A stretch of 64,000 nt of DNA. Source: Microdochium bolleyi. Its lineage: Eukaryota; Ascomycota; Sordariomycetes; Xylariales; Microdochiaceae. The notes under the pieces were generated by a model. It saw only the letters and a program-made list of their open reading frames with translations, was not told the origin of the DNA and made no database searches. Below are positions 33,823 to 44,993 of this stretch, in pieces; within the stretch, counting starts at the first letter, position 1; each line of letters begins with the position of its first letter. The DNA is taken from positions 1 to 64,000 of the forward strand of contig KQ964266.1 in NCBI GenBank assembly GCA_001566295.1, read 5' to 3'. The position numbers and the translations under genes are program-made.

Positions 33823-34307
33823 AATGGACTGCCGCCCAAGGTCAAAAGGACGATGCGTTGAGAACCCCCCCTTTGTCTCTCCAGAGAGCGGACTGGACCG
33901 GGACGGTAAACAGATACTTCCGAGCGCATGCTTCCACCAGGAAAGGGGTTGCAACATGTAGTCAAATGCTTCGTCCTCGCCGTATTGGGGGCAATAACTG
34001 TACCCCATAGATCACCGTTCGGTACTCAAGTAGTCTTTCATGTGCTTCGACGTGCTTCGACGTGTACAATTCTCCATTTGTCTCCTCGCCAATGGGCGAT
34101 AGGGTATCTCATCTGCCATTTAATTTCAACCGGAAGCACCCGCTGTCCTTGCCCCTGCTCAAATGCAATCTCACACCCTCCCTTGCCTGCGTCTGGTAGG
34201 CAGGCACGGGACAATCAAAGTAAAACATCTCGAAAGTACGCAATACGATCCCCTGGCCTGACATCCAGGACGGCGCACGTAGGGGGCGCATATTGGAACA
34301 GCTCCTA
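33574..34307. other. Convergent intergenic region with a guanine tract
   Basis: Between the 3' ends of the nitrilase (plus) and the conserved gene (minus). No gene; holds the 56-nt guanine tract listed next. Confidence 0.6.
33766..33821 (+). repeat. Pure guanine tract, 56 nt
   Basis: Fifty-six uninterrupted G residues. Strong G-quadruplex potential. It lies about 190 nt after the nitrilase stop and 490 nt from the stop of the convergent gene. The exact length may be an assembly estimate. Confidence 0.9.
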
Positions 34308-35668
34308 TCAGTGCTCAAGAGACTTCTTCTCTTTGTGATCAGAAGCTGGGTCGGCATTCTCGTCGCCGCTGAGTCCGAGGCGACGCTCGGTCTCTGCAAC
34401 CTCCCTAGGGCTTGCTAGCGGACTATTGACTCCGCCAACGCTCCCAGTGACACTGTCTGCTCGGCCGTGGCCAAAGAAGCCACTACGCACACTGGCCGCG
34501 TCACCAGTAATATTCTGTTTGCCCGCATAGTAGCTGTTGCGTTCGCTTGGCAATGCTGGTGCGACTCCTGTGGTCGAGTAGATGCTCGTCCGTTCAGCAC
34601 CAGCGATTCGTGAGCTGCCCTGGTAGATGCTGGTCCCGGGTTGTATGGTGCTCGCTCCATCAACGTTGGCACTAAGCACGCTCAATGGCAAGCTTTCTCT
34701 GCTTCCTCCCCATAACGAAGACGGTGCGAGGGCACGGACGGACGCATCGGTATCCATAGATCTCCTCCTTCGCCGCTTACTTGACGATGCAAGCGTCAAG
34801 ATGGACGCGTTGTCCGTCAGAAGGTTGTTCGCCGTAGCCGTGTTGTACGTGTTTGGTGGCCCGTGAGGAGCGAGATGCGCAGGAATGGCTGAGGCTGGTG
34901 CTGGTGGGAATGGTTGAGTGAACTGGATCGTCTGAGTATTGCCATTCGCTGTAGCTTGCCCCTGGGAAGCACCGCCCGGAGGGTTTAGTGCAGCATTCGG
35001 ATTGACCGACTGGATTGTTGTCAACGTGGTTGTCAGCGACCTGACCGATGGAGCCGGCGAAGAAAAGGTGCTGTCTTCTCCACGTCGTCCATCGATGCCG
35101 CCATTCGCTGTTCGGCTCGTTCCGGCGACGGAGGAAGCCATGTGGGACGGCGCGTGAATCGAGTGCGATGTCTCGTGCTCTGTGGAGGCAGTACCAGCCA
35201 TGGACAGCCCACCGGCAGTCGCCGGGGGTGCTGGCCCTTCTCCCGACAAGATCGACCCCCGACTGTGGCCGTCGTCCTCATCGAAGGACCCGTTTCTGTT
35301 GGTATGTGCTGTCGATAAAGATGGCTGACTATGGTGTGCCGATGAGGTGTTGGGAATTCGTCCGGATTGTGGATATGGGTTGTTCTGCTTGTTCTTGGTC
35401 GCTCGTATCTTTTTGGCTCCTTTGGTAGAACTGTCGCGCTTGTCGTCCGCCGAATCGGTCGACGAAGACCCGTTCTTGAAGGCCGCAAGCTTCTTGACCC
35501 AGCTGGAGAAGGGGCGTCTTCGACTTGAGCGCTCGTGCGAGGCTGATGCTTCTACTTAACATTAGCATGTGGTCCGCCACCAATTGAGCCATTCGTCTCC
35601 CCTTCGTAGCTCTCACAGGCTCTGATTTACTCACCATTGCAGGCCGGGGTGCCGGAGGTGATGGCCAT
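34308..35668 (-). CDS. Conserved filamentous-fungal protein, Ser/Thr-rich, unknown function
   Basis: Exons on the minus strand 35668-35635 (34 nt) and 35551-34308, with a GTGAGT donor; the join GAA restores MAITSGTPACN-EASASHERSSRRRPFSSWVKKLAAFKN. Total 425 residues. Conserved-looking blocks are the basic PFSSWVKKLAAFKN start, STFSSPAPSVRSLTTTLTTIQS, PAHLAPHGPPNTYNTATANNLLTDNASILTLASSSKRRRRRSMDT, SLWGGSRESLPLSVLSANV, ALPSERNSYYAGKQ and SPLASPRE. I recall near-identical blocks in Aspergillus proteins carrying the name Ca2+-modulated nonselective cation channel polycystin. However, no membrane helix is present here, so that name should not be transferred. The protein is probably cytoplasmic or nuclear, disordered and phosphorylated. 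SSKRRRRRS could be a nuclear localisation signal. Confidence 0.88.
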
Positions 35669-36751
35669 CGCGGGGGGTGCTTGTTGAAAGTCGAGCAATG
35701 GCGGATTGGTGGATTATCGGGAGTTGCTGGGCACGCACTGAGCGGCAGTGGAAGGGACGCGATGGATTTGATCGTCGGCAGAGCGTAGCGACAGGGCGAG
35801 ATGACGATGACGCACCGGGGACGAGGATTTGCGTAGGTGCAGGGTCTGAGGGTCGAGGCGAGAAGTCGAAAGGAGAAACTGGCTGGGTGCAGGGTCGGAA
35901 TCCGGGGACGATGCGTATTATGGAGCTCGGGAAGACAGACGAGTGTCGCCGGGGTCCAGCCTAGCGCATCACACTGTTCGTGCGAGTGGCTGAGACTGGA
36001 GTGCGGCAGGCCCGGATGATCTCATGCAGCTTTCGAGGGTGAGTGACTGCAGGGTGTCACGAGTCTGTCGTGTTGTTCGTGCCAGCAAGCTGCTGTCGAA
36101 GGCCAAGAAGTCACAGAGGTCGACACAGAGTAGACCGGCCAGTCTTCAAACAACCAGGCAGCATTAGCTTCTGCACGACACGGACGAGGTATCTAGGGCA
36201 TCTGCCACGAGGAGACTGAGGAGACCGAGAACGGTGAAGCCGAGACACAACGGGCAGCAAACACCAGGGCAGCATAGAGATATCTCACATACCAGCCAGC
36301 AGGAAATCGGCCGTGTACACGGGGGCGGCGCTGAGGATAGGAGATGGTTCACCCGGCGTGGGAGAAGCGCGGGCGGCGAGGAGGGCCGGACTCAGGCACC
36401 GAAGGCGTGGCGTGGATGGGCAATGCACGATGGCCATGGAGCGCTGCTGCATTATGCATTTGACAGAATAGGGTGGTGGGCCCGCGTGGCTGCCCAGCCT
36501 CGGGAATCGACGACTCTTGCAGGGGTCCTTTCCTCGCGCTACCTACGATAGCGTACGCTATATCGTACCTAAGGTACGTAATGTGCGCCCAACGCTTCAC
36601 GACCACCAGTAGCACCCGGACGGGCCATTCGCAAAGGCCGACACGCCCGGACATCCTGTGCTGTCATGCCTCTCGTGAGCTGTCCTCACCCGAATCGAGC
36701 CAATGAGCGAAAGCTCGCGGACAAGCACCCGCACATGTCGCCCTGGGAACC
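35669..36751. other. Divergent promoter region between the conserved gene and MLH3
   Basis: No gene supported. Serves as promoter for both neighbours and contains the palindrome cluster at 36545-36578. Confidence 0.5.
36545..36578. promoter_or_regulatory. Cluster of palindromes in the MLH3 promoter
   Basis: A perfect 12-bp palindrome TAGCGTACGCTA (36549-36560) sits within a larger imperfect one (36545-36566). It runs into CGTACCTAAGGTACG (36564-36578), an inverted repeat with 6-bp arms. It lies about 175-205 nt before the MLH3 ATG. Such symmetry suits dimeric regulators, but no known fungal site is recognised. Confidence 0.4.
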
Positions 36752-39637
36752 ATGCAGCAAAACACCATTCAACGGCTGCCTGAACATGTCATCGCCCAGA
36801 TCAAGTCGTCGACAGCTATCGTGACCCTCAACGATGCCATTGTCGGGCTGCTGAAGAACTCTTTAGACGCCGGTGCCACCAAGATCCAGGTGTCCGTCGA
36901 CTTTGCCCGCGGAAGCTGCACTGTTGACGATAACGGCACTGGCATCCTCCCCAGTGACTTCACCGAGCAAGGCGGCATTGGCAAGATATATCGTGAGCGC
37001 ACCTCTTGGTACAGCAAGTCATAATGCATGTCTGACAAGCTGCGAACAGACTCGTCGCGTTGCTCTGCCGACGCAGAGACGCATGGCCAACATGGGGTGT
37101 TCCTGGCCTCGCTCGCGGCATTGTCTCTGTTGACCATCACTTCACACCACCAGGGCCATCACTCGCACAACGCGATCCGTCTGCACAGGGCTGAAGTCAT
37201 TGCTCGGCATACTCCCGCATTGCCTGAGCAGCGGTTCTTGACCTTCGACCATGGCACTCGTGTGGCTGTCCGCGACCTCTTTGGTGCGATGCCGGTCCGC
37301 ATCAAGCAGCGAGCCCTTGATGCCGGTAAGGGTGTCCACGCACGCGATCTTGACCTTCTTAAGCATCAAGTTGCGGCAGTTCTCCTCGCCTGGCCTAGGG
37401 GATGCGTCGTCACCATCCATGATAAAGGTAGTGGACAGCCTGTTCCTATCCGTGCCCCCGAGGTAATGCAGGGCACTCTGCTTCAACAAGGGGCTGTCCG
37501 CGATCTTGCTTCACGGCTATCCACAATACTCGCTTCAGCTCAATTGGTGGAAGACACAACGCCCGATACTTGGGTAGAGATACGCGCTTCCTCAAATGGT
37601 CTTGCCATCCATGGAGCTGTGAATCTGCGCCCAGTCGCTACAAAACATGTACAATTCATCAGTCTTGGTATTACTCCAGTGCAGAACAATCAAGTATCGA
37701 ATCCGCTGTACGAAGAAGTTAATCGAATATTCGCTAGCTCGGACTTCGGTGCTGCCGAAAATGCAGTATCGAATTTGCTTCGGCCTGGTTTAGCCAGTCG
37801 GCAGGCTCGCGAGAAGAGACATGACATCCTACCTCAAGAGACGACAGGGAGAAAAAGACTGGAGCGGTGGCCGATGTTCTTCCTCCAGGTAGATATCCCT
37901 ATCGGAACCACCGCCCATGAGCATGAAGTCTGTGACGGGCAATCGAATGCCACGGCAAAGATACTGCGACTTCTTGGCGCTGTCCTGAAGGAATTCCTCG
38001 TCAAGTACAATTTGCGACCAAAGCTCTTGCAACGCCGCAAAGACACCTTTGCCGAGAGACAGCCGTCGATAGGTCCGGCGATCGCGAAACCTGCAAGTCC
38101 GCTCTTGGAACTCCCTCCGCGCAGTCGATCGGCACCTCGAAGCAGCGACACGACCGGCGACCTCGCAACAACTCAACTAGATTTGAACTCGTTGAGAAGA
38201 CTGCGTTCGCAGAGTCGATCACCCTTCGACCTGTGGGGGCGGAGCAAGTCAGGAGTAGCGTCAAGCTTGATTCCGGTGCTCAAATCAATACCGGTATCAA
38301 ACCCTGGCGAATTGCTGGATGATGGCGGGTCTGCAACAGAGAGAGTTTCTCAGCCAATGCATGATGGGACGCGAGTCGCACTCCAGTCGTCAACTCCGCC
38401 CTCGGAGCAAGCTACGGCGCTAACAACAACAGATGCGTGTGGTGACATATCAACAAGTGTAAATGCCACCACAGTAAGATGGAGAAATCCAGCTACAGGG
38501 CGAGTGTCTATGTTTGACGCTCGGACAGGGCTTGCTTTCGCTGATGACAGTGGTCAGCCGGCCCACCAGAAACCTCAGATGGGTGAACCATTGAAGAAGT
38601 GCCGTCTTGCGACTAGGCCTGTTGAGAATCGCCCAACAAGTCCTTGGCTGGGAGAGCTTATGCATGCCTGGAAGAACCCGGTCTTCCCAGTCACGGAGAA
38701 CTCTATACCGATGGCTAAACCCGAACTCGAAACACGCTTTGCTCAGCGGGATTTGATTGTGCAAAGCTCAGATGGAGGCAAGCTGTCAAGGAACAGGCTC
38801 TCCCAAGCGCAAGTGGTCTCTCAGGTTGATCAGAAGTTCATACTTGCCAAATTGCCGGTAGTACCAGCCGGCGAAGACCATGCAGGCTCTGGTTACTCGC
38901 TGGTGATCGTTGACCAGCACGCAGCGGATGAGAGATGCAGGGTGGAGGCGCTGATGCGAGAGTACTTCCAACCCGAGTCGCCTGGCCATGCTGGAGCTGT
39001 GCAAACATGGAGAGCTGTCACGGAAGCACTGGAGCAGCCTCTGAGGTTTGAGATCTCGTCTCAAGACTCCGCGAAGATCCAGGCAGCAAGACCTTTCTTT
39101 GAGAAATGGGCAATCATCTACAATGTCGTCCCGCTGCTCACATCAGTCAACAATGTGAAGCCCCCAGACTCCTGGAGACTTGAGGTTTCACATCTTCCAC
39201 CAAGCATATTCGAGCGATGCCGTTCGGAGCCACGCCTTCTGATAGAGATGCTCAGAGAAGAGGCATGGAAGTTGCACGGCTCACATCGGGTCTTGCCAAA
39301 TATCCATGGCGCAACCCCGGATGGTGCCGCTGTCAACAAGTTATGCGAGGCTGGGTGGCTCTCGAGGCTGCACGGATGCCCACAAGGTATATTGGACATG
39401 ATCAACTCAAGAGCATGCCGGAGTGCCATTATGTTCAACGACGTCCTTTCACACACTGAATGCCAGGACCTGCTTTCCCGTCTGTCACATTGCGCCTTCC
39501 CTTTCCAATGTGCACATGGACGGCCTTCTGTGGCACCACTGCTCAGCGTCGAGAATTGCGGCACCGTTGGATTGTGGGATAGGGGCAAGACAGCTTCCTT
39601 TGGCAAAGCATACAGGAAATGGACGACCAAAAGTTAA
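36752..39637 (+). CDS. MLH3: DNA mismatch repair protein MLH3 (MutL family)
   Basis: MutL homologue that pairs with Mlh1 (MutL-gamma) in mismatch repair and meiotic crossover resolution. Exons 36752-36992 and 37050-39637 (57-nt intron with CTGAC branch site) give 942 residues. N-terminal GHKL ATPase blocks: NSLDAGATKIQV, DDNGTGI, and HGQHGVFLASLAALSLLT. The C-terminal endonuclease set is complete: DQHAADERCRVE (about residue 701), the ACR motif in SRACRSAIMFND (about 869) and FQCAHGRP (about 901), which together bind the catalytic metals. The ~250-residue linker is low-complexity with Arg/Ser. Odd point: the residue four before the motif I Asn, normally the catalytic Glu (Glu29 of E. coli MutL), is Gly32 here, codon GGG at 36845-36847. 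It resembles Pms1 less than Mlh3 because of the KNSLDA and HGRP contexts and overall layout. Confidence 0.93.
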
Positions 39638-39995
39638 AAGATTAGTCCAAGTTTTAGCCAAGTGAATAATAATCAAATAAACAGTTGCAAGAGACTGAGG
39701 CTCGAACGATGAAAGAGTGAGTGTACAGTGTGACTATGCGCTTGAACAGTACGGGCTTGCACTGTTATCCCAGGCAGCTAGACCGAGCTCGCCATAGCTC
39801 AGCTCTGGAGCTTCATTGGGGATGACGTCCCCAGCCGCACGCTCATGCCAGGGCTCTTCAGATCAGCCCGTGTGCAACCGCGATCCTGCGCCACGCACGC
39901 GCATATCTTCCGAACCCGAGGAGATTCGACCTAGCCTGCGACACCTAATGCTGAAGTACAGCTGAATAGCCACGCGCAGGCTCTAGCAAGGCACG
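39638..39995. other. Short intergenic between MLH3 and VPS11
   Basis: 358 nt between two tandem plus-strand genes; AT-rich MLH3 3' flank, then the VPS11 promoter. Nothing else seen. Confidence 0.5.
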
Positions 39996-42900
39996 ATGGC
40001 TTTGCTCCTGGTTCGTCGCGCCATGCTGTCCCCGACATGTGACCCGTAGACGTTGCTAACAACTCGCCTTGGGGCATGCATTGGTACAGTGGAAAGCATT
40101 CGACTTCTTCCAAGTCCACCCTGTCAAGCTCGAAGACGACGACAGATCACTTGATATTTCCGACGTGAGCAGCGTGTGCGCCGGCTCCGACAGCCTGTTC
40201 CTCGGCAGCGACAATGGTTTCGTCTACATCGTCGGCCCTTCCTGGAAGGTGATCCGCAACTTTCGCGCCCACGATACCGATCGTATCACGCACATGCGAC
40301 AGGTGGAAGGCACGAGCCTGCTACTCACGATCTCCGAGGACCTCAGTTCCGAACCTCTGCTCCGAGTCTGGGCACTGGACAAGATCGTGAAAAAGACCGG
40401 GCTGCCCACCTGCCTGTCAGAGATACGCATCAACAATGGACACAAGCAGTTCCCCATATCGGCCTTTACGGCGCTCGACGACCTTTCTCAGCTGGCGGTG
40501 GGCTTTGCGAACGGTTCCGTCACCGTCGTCCGCGGTGATCTGATAAATGACCTGGGCACGCGGCAGCGGATCGTCCACGAGGGAGAGGAGCCCATCACCG
40601 GCGTCGAGTTCGTGGTCAACGCGGGAAAAACGACGACTCTCTTTGTTGCCACGACCTCCAAGCTACTGAAGCTTCTCATCTCAGGCAAGGGCCAATGGCA
40701 GGCTGCTAGGACTGTGGAGGATGCAGGCTGCGCGGCGGGCTGCATGACCGTCAACAAGAAGACTGGGGACATCATTGTGGTCAGGGAAGACGCTGTGTAC
40801 TACTATACACAAGAGGGCAGGGGTTTGTGCTTCGCGAACGACGGCGACACGAGGATGGTGTCCGCATACAAGGATTACATAGGGCTGGTCTCAGTGCCCT
40901 CGGTGTCGAGAAACGGCCCGACGAAGAATATGGGCAGGTCCTTTGGAGGATCGAATGCGGAGGCCCTTTTCAATCAGTCGACGTTCTCCATGGTCGACCC
41001 TACGCTGCAAATCGTTGCGCACTCAGAAACTTTGATATCGCAGGTCAAAGCCATCTTCCAGATCTGGGGCGATGTCTTTGTTCTCATGCAAGACGGAAAG
41101 GTGAGCGCCATCTTCCTCTCTATCGTGGCGGCAACGCCTTGCTTACAATATCTAGATCAACCGGTATCACGAGAAACCACTGCAGCAGAGGCTTGAGCTT
41201 CTGTTCCAGCGCAATCTGTACCCGCTGGCCATCAATCTGGCCCAGAAGGCTGGGATGGACGGTACACAACAAAACGCTATCTATCGCAAGTACGGCGATT
41301 ATCTATACCAGAAGGGCGACTACGATAGCGCGATGTCGCAATATATAAAGGCGATCGACAGCACTGAACCGTCACAAGTCATTCGCAAGGTATGGACTAC
41401 TTGACGTGACGAATCGTGCATTGCGATACTGACCGTGGCTAGTTCCTCGACACACAACGCATACACAACCTCATTGAGTATCTGGAGGAGCTCCACGAGC
41501 ATCACAAAGCGACGGCCGACCACACGACGCTGCTGCTGAACTGCTATGCGAAGCTGAAAGACGTAGAGAAGCTCGAGGCTTTCATCAAGTCGCCTGGAGA
41601 CCTGAAGTTCGATCTCGACACTGCCATCACCATGTGTAGACAGGGCGGCTACTTCGAGCAAGCCGCGTACCTTGCCACAATGCACGGTGAGAGTGAACTC
41701 GTGACTGACATCTTGATCGAAGACTCCAAGCAATATGCAGATGCTTTGGACTACATCTGGCATCTCGATGTCGATACTGTGAGTGGAACCGCCGCTTTGG
41801 CAATCTGAATCTACTGTCACTAATGTGCTCGTAGGCATACACGTGCTTGATGAAGTATGCGACAGTTCTGCTTGAGAACTGCGCCAGCGAGACCACCAAG
41901 CTGTTCATTGAGTACTACACTGGTAAATACAAGCCAAAAGTCCATGTCATTCCTATTGCACCAGAACCCGAGCAGAAGGGCGGCATGGTCGCTGCCGCCG
42001 GGCACGCTGTGCAGAACCTGACTACGCTTTTGCCACTTCCATACATGAATAGCTCTGCTGTACCAACGCCTGGGACACAAGGCAATGCACAAACCACAGT
42101 GAGCGACGCAGAGGCCGTAATTGAGCTTGGCAACGCTTCAGAACCAGATTACAAGCCGCCGCCACCACGGACGGCATTCTCAGCATTCATTGATCACTCG
42201 GACAACTTCATCGCCTTCATTGAAGCTTGCTTAGAAGCGGACTGCTTTGGAGAGCAGGACAAGGCAGACCTGTACACAACGCTGTTCGAGATGTATCTGC
42301 ACAAGGCGAGCGAGCGCAAGGGCGTCCGCCGCGAGGAGTGGGAGGCCAAAGCCAAGAAGCTCATCGAGGGCCAGGACCTGCCTATCGAGAACTCCAACAT
42401 CCTGCTGCTTTCACACCTGTCAGACTTCCGCGACGGTACTACGCTCGTCAAGGAGCAGTCGGGCCTGCTATTCGACATCTTCCGGTCCTACACTTCTGCC
42501 AAGGACACGCGCGGCGCGATCAAGGCGCTACGCAAGTACGGCGGGATGGAGCCGCAACTGTACCCGGCGGCACTGGCGTACTTTACCTCGGACGCGCGCA
42601 TTCTGGACGAGGCCGGACCCGAGGAGCTCGAGAGCGTGCTGCAAAAGATCGACGAGGACGGGCTCATGGCGCCGCTACAGGTCATACAGACGCTGGGCGC
42701 CAACACGGTGGCCACGATGGGCATGATCAAACCCTACCTGTCCGAGACGATTGCGCGCGAGCGCCGCGAGATCGCGGCCAACAAGAGGCAATGCAACAGC
42801 TTCCGCAAGGAGACGGCGCAGAAGCTCGACGAGATAAAGGAGCTAGGCACCAAGCCTGCCGTGTTCCAAGCCCAGCGGTGTCCTGGGTGCGGTGGCGCGC

Positions 42901-43226
42901 TGGAGCTTCCGGTGGTGCATTTCCTGTGCAAGCATAGCTTCCACCAGCGGTGTCTGAAGCAGCAGGCCGGCACTGAGGGCGGCGATGGTGCTGCTGCCGG
43001 TGATGCGACGGGGAGCGAGTGCCCCGTGTGCTCGATGAATAACTCTGCCGTGCGCGCAATGAAGACGAGGCAGGACGAGTGGAGTACGCGGCACGACCTG
43101 TTCAAAGATGCGCTCGAGAAGGGCGGCAAGGGCGGTGCCGGTGCTGGCGGGCAGGCAGAGGATCGGTTCAAGACCGTCGCCGGGTGGTTTGGGCAGGGCG
43201 TCATGGGCGTCAGCACACTTGAGTAG
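39996..43226 (+). CDS. VPS11: Vacuolar sorting protein VPS11/PEP5 (HOPS and CORVET core)
   Basis: Core subunit shared by the HOPS and CORVET tethering complexes that drive endosome and vacuole fusion. Exons 39996-40010, 40090-41100, 41156-41389, 41443-41778 and 41835-43226 give 995 residues. The N-terminal half is a beta-propeller (from WKAFDFFQV), then alpha-solenoid clathrin-type repeats (LELLFQRNLYPLAINLAQKAG, RKYGDYLYQKGDYDSAMSQYIKAI). The C-terminal RING is complete: CPGC, LCKHSFHQRC, CPVC (about 881-932). The first exon is inferred: the WKAFDFF frame has no ATG close upstream, while ATGGCTTTGCTCCTG at 39996 plus an intron with a GCTAAC branch site yields MALLLWKAFDFF, typical of the family. 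Its donor GTTCGT is unusual. The other junctions are standard. Confidence 0.94.
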
Positions 43227-43538
43227 ATTTGTCCTTTTCCAAGTAGATCCCGGTAGAGGATGGGGAGAGCAGGAAGACCGAGAGGATGCGAGCATTCTGG
43301 TCACTGGGCGGACAGTATATACCATGATTTCCAACCCCGTTCAATGGACAGATCCCTCCTGCCTTATTTTCTATTATTGTTGACTGCGGACGACATGACC
43401 TGCAATTGTAGTATACATTTTTCTGGCATCTCGGACTATTTGCGGTAATCTAGACACATTGTGGACGGCCCCTGGACAGTCGTACATTCACCCCTGATGC
43501 CACGCCAGGAACATGCTTCACCGGAAAGCCACATGCAG
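43227..43538. other. Convergent intergenic between VPS11 and AIM22
   Basis: 312 nt between two convergent stop codons. Presumably overlapping polyadenylation signals; nothing else seen. Confidence 0.5.
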
Positions 43539-44993
43539 TCATGGCGGTGGCCTCACGCCGAAGAGGCTGTTGAACCAGGCGCCGAAGCCCTTCTGGCCGA
43601 GCAGAGTCGTCCAGTCCTGGATCTCGTGAAGTGTCGCGCCCATGAGCGAGGACACAGAGGCCTCGCTGCTTCCGCTACCGCTGCTGATCTCTGCCTCCGC
43701 GACCTGCCCGTGCCGCACAGTCAGGTGAGCCCTGAAGGGCGCGTCGCTGGCCTCGGTCCCGGGCTGCTGCTGCCGCCGCAGCGCCGTGTCCAACGGCGGC
43801 CGCGGTCGGGGGTCCTCCTCGGTCGGGTGCGTCGAGAAGGTGAACTGCGGCGTCTGCGCAAAGATCCAGTCCCGCGAGCGCAGCTCGTCGTAGCCCTTGC
43901 CGATCGCGGGGATCGCCGTGAGAAGGGACTCTGCGGTCTCTGGGGAGATTGTCTCGGGGTCGAGGGAGACTGCTGTCTCTCCTGCCTTTGTGGCCAAGAA
44001 CTCGTCGTTGCTGTACATCCTGCCGAACTCGGCGATGACGGCGCGCTCAAAGGCCGAGCCCGGGTCGTTGGACAGGCCGACGTTGCGGATCGGGCTGCGC
44101 ACGCTCTCGACGCCGCGGGCCTTGATGTAAGGCTCTGCGGGCGACCGGAGGAACTGCCCGATGACGGGCAGGTTCGGGGAGCTGAGGAGGAGGGTGCCGT
44201 GGTGCAGGGAGCGCAGGCGGGTCAGCTTGTACGCGGACCCGGAGATCTTGAAAGTCTCCGTCTTGGGAGCTGACGTTGTTGCTGCCGGCGAGTCCGAGGC
44301 GGGGACGTCCATGACGATGTCGTGGCGCTCGTTGACGCGGACGTCGAGCTTCGCCCTCTTGTGGGCGTCGGTGCCGGGGGACAGGCCGCGCAAGGCGCGG
44401 ACGACCATCTCGGCGTGCTTGTCGCGGTCGAAGATGGCGGGGGGGCAGATGATGCTCCAGTTGACGTTGCCGGCGTCGTGGAAAACGGTGCCGCCACCGG
44501 ACCGCCGCCTCACGAGCTGCACATCCTCATGCTGTTGTGCTTGTGGGCTCGCTGCTGTTGGCGGAGCTGCCGAGCCCAGTACGAGAGGTGTGCCAGTGTC
44601 ACCACCAAGAGGACTTTGGTAGGGCCGCAGGAGGTCCTTCGAGCCCTGGAGCAGGCCCAGGTTGACCTCGACCCAGGGGTTCTGGTTGCGGCCGATGACG
44701 ACGCACGGGCTGTTGGTGTAGAGGAGCAGGACGACCGAGTCCGGGTGCGACTTTTGCAGGAGGAAGTGCTCGATGGAGAGGTTGAGGTACGGGTCGCTAC
44801 TGCGCGACAGGTATACCTGCACTCTGCTCGACGGGCGTGAGACTGAGTCCTCCGAGAAGCACCGCCTGGCGGATCTCGACGGGAGCAGCGATGATTTGCA
44901 GCTCCACGGCCTCAACCTCGACGATGACGGGGAAGAAGAGCCTGCAAGGATTGTCCTGATGGCCACGCGCAATGGCGCGCCGCCCACGCGCAT
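43539..44993 (-). CDS. AIM22: Mitochondrial lipoate-protein ligase AIM22
   Basis: Attaches lipoyl groups to E2 subunits and to glycine-cleavage H protein in mitochondria. Single exon, 484 residues from the ATG at 44993. The first ~50 residues are Arg/Ser-rich without acidic residues (MRVGGAPLRVAIRTILAG...), a typical mitochondrial presequence. An in-frame ATG at 45206 would add 71 residues and hide this presequence, so it is not preferred. The LplA/BPL catalytic domain starts about residue 60: YTNSPCVVIGRNQNPWVEV, RRRSGGGTVFHDAGNVNWSII and the nucleotide-lipoyl binding Lys in KISGSAYKL. A Pro/Gln-rich stretch (PPTAASPQAQQ) interrupts the domain and the C-terminus has a small accessory region. 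It is transcribed divergently from ARO2. Confidence 0.93.
   Translation of the reverse strand: MRVGGAPLRVAIRTILAGSSSPSSSRLRPWSCKSSLLPSRSARRCFSEDSVSRPSSRVQVYLSRSSDPYLNLSIEHFLLQKSHPDSVVLLLYTNSPCVVIGRNQNPWVEVNLGLLQGSKDLLRPYQSPLGGDTGTPLVLGSAAPPTAASPQAQQHEDVQLVRRRSGGGTVFHDAGNVNWSIICPPAIFDRDKHAEMVVRALRGLSPGTDAHKRAKLDVRVNERHDIVMDVPASDSPAATTSAPKTETFKISGSAYKLTRLRSLHHGTLLLSSPNLPVIGQFLRSPAEPYIKARGVESVRSPIRNVGLSNDPGSAFERAVIAEFGRMYSNDEFLATKAGETAVSLDPETISPETAESLLTAIPAIGKGYDELRSRDWIFAQTPQFTFSTHPTEEDPRPRPPLDTALRRQQQPGTEASDAPFRAHLTVRHGQVAEAEISSGSGSSEASVSSLMGATLHEIQDWTTLLGQKGFGAWFNSLFGVRPPP

Noticed and set aside
33746..33961. Glycine- or proline-homopolymer peptides across the guanine tract
   Set aside because: They are translations of the poly-G run itself, not a gene.
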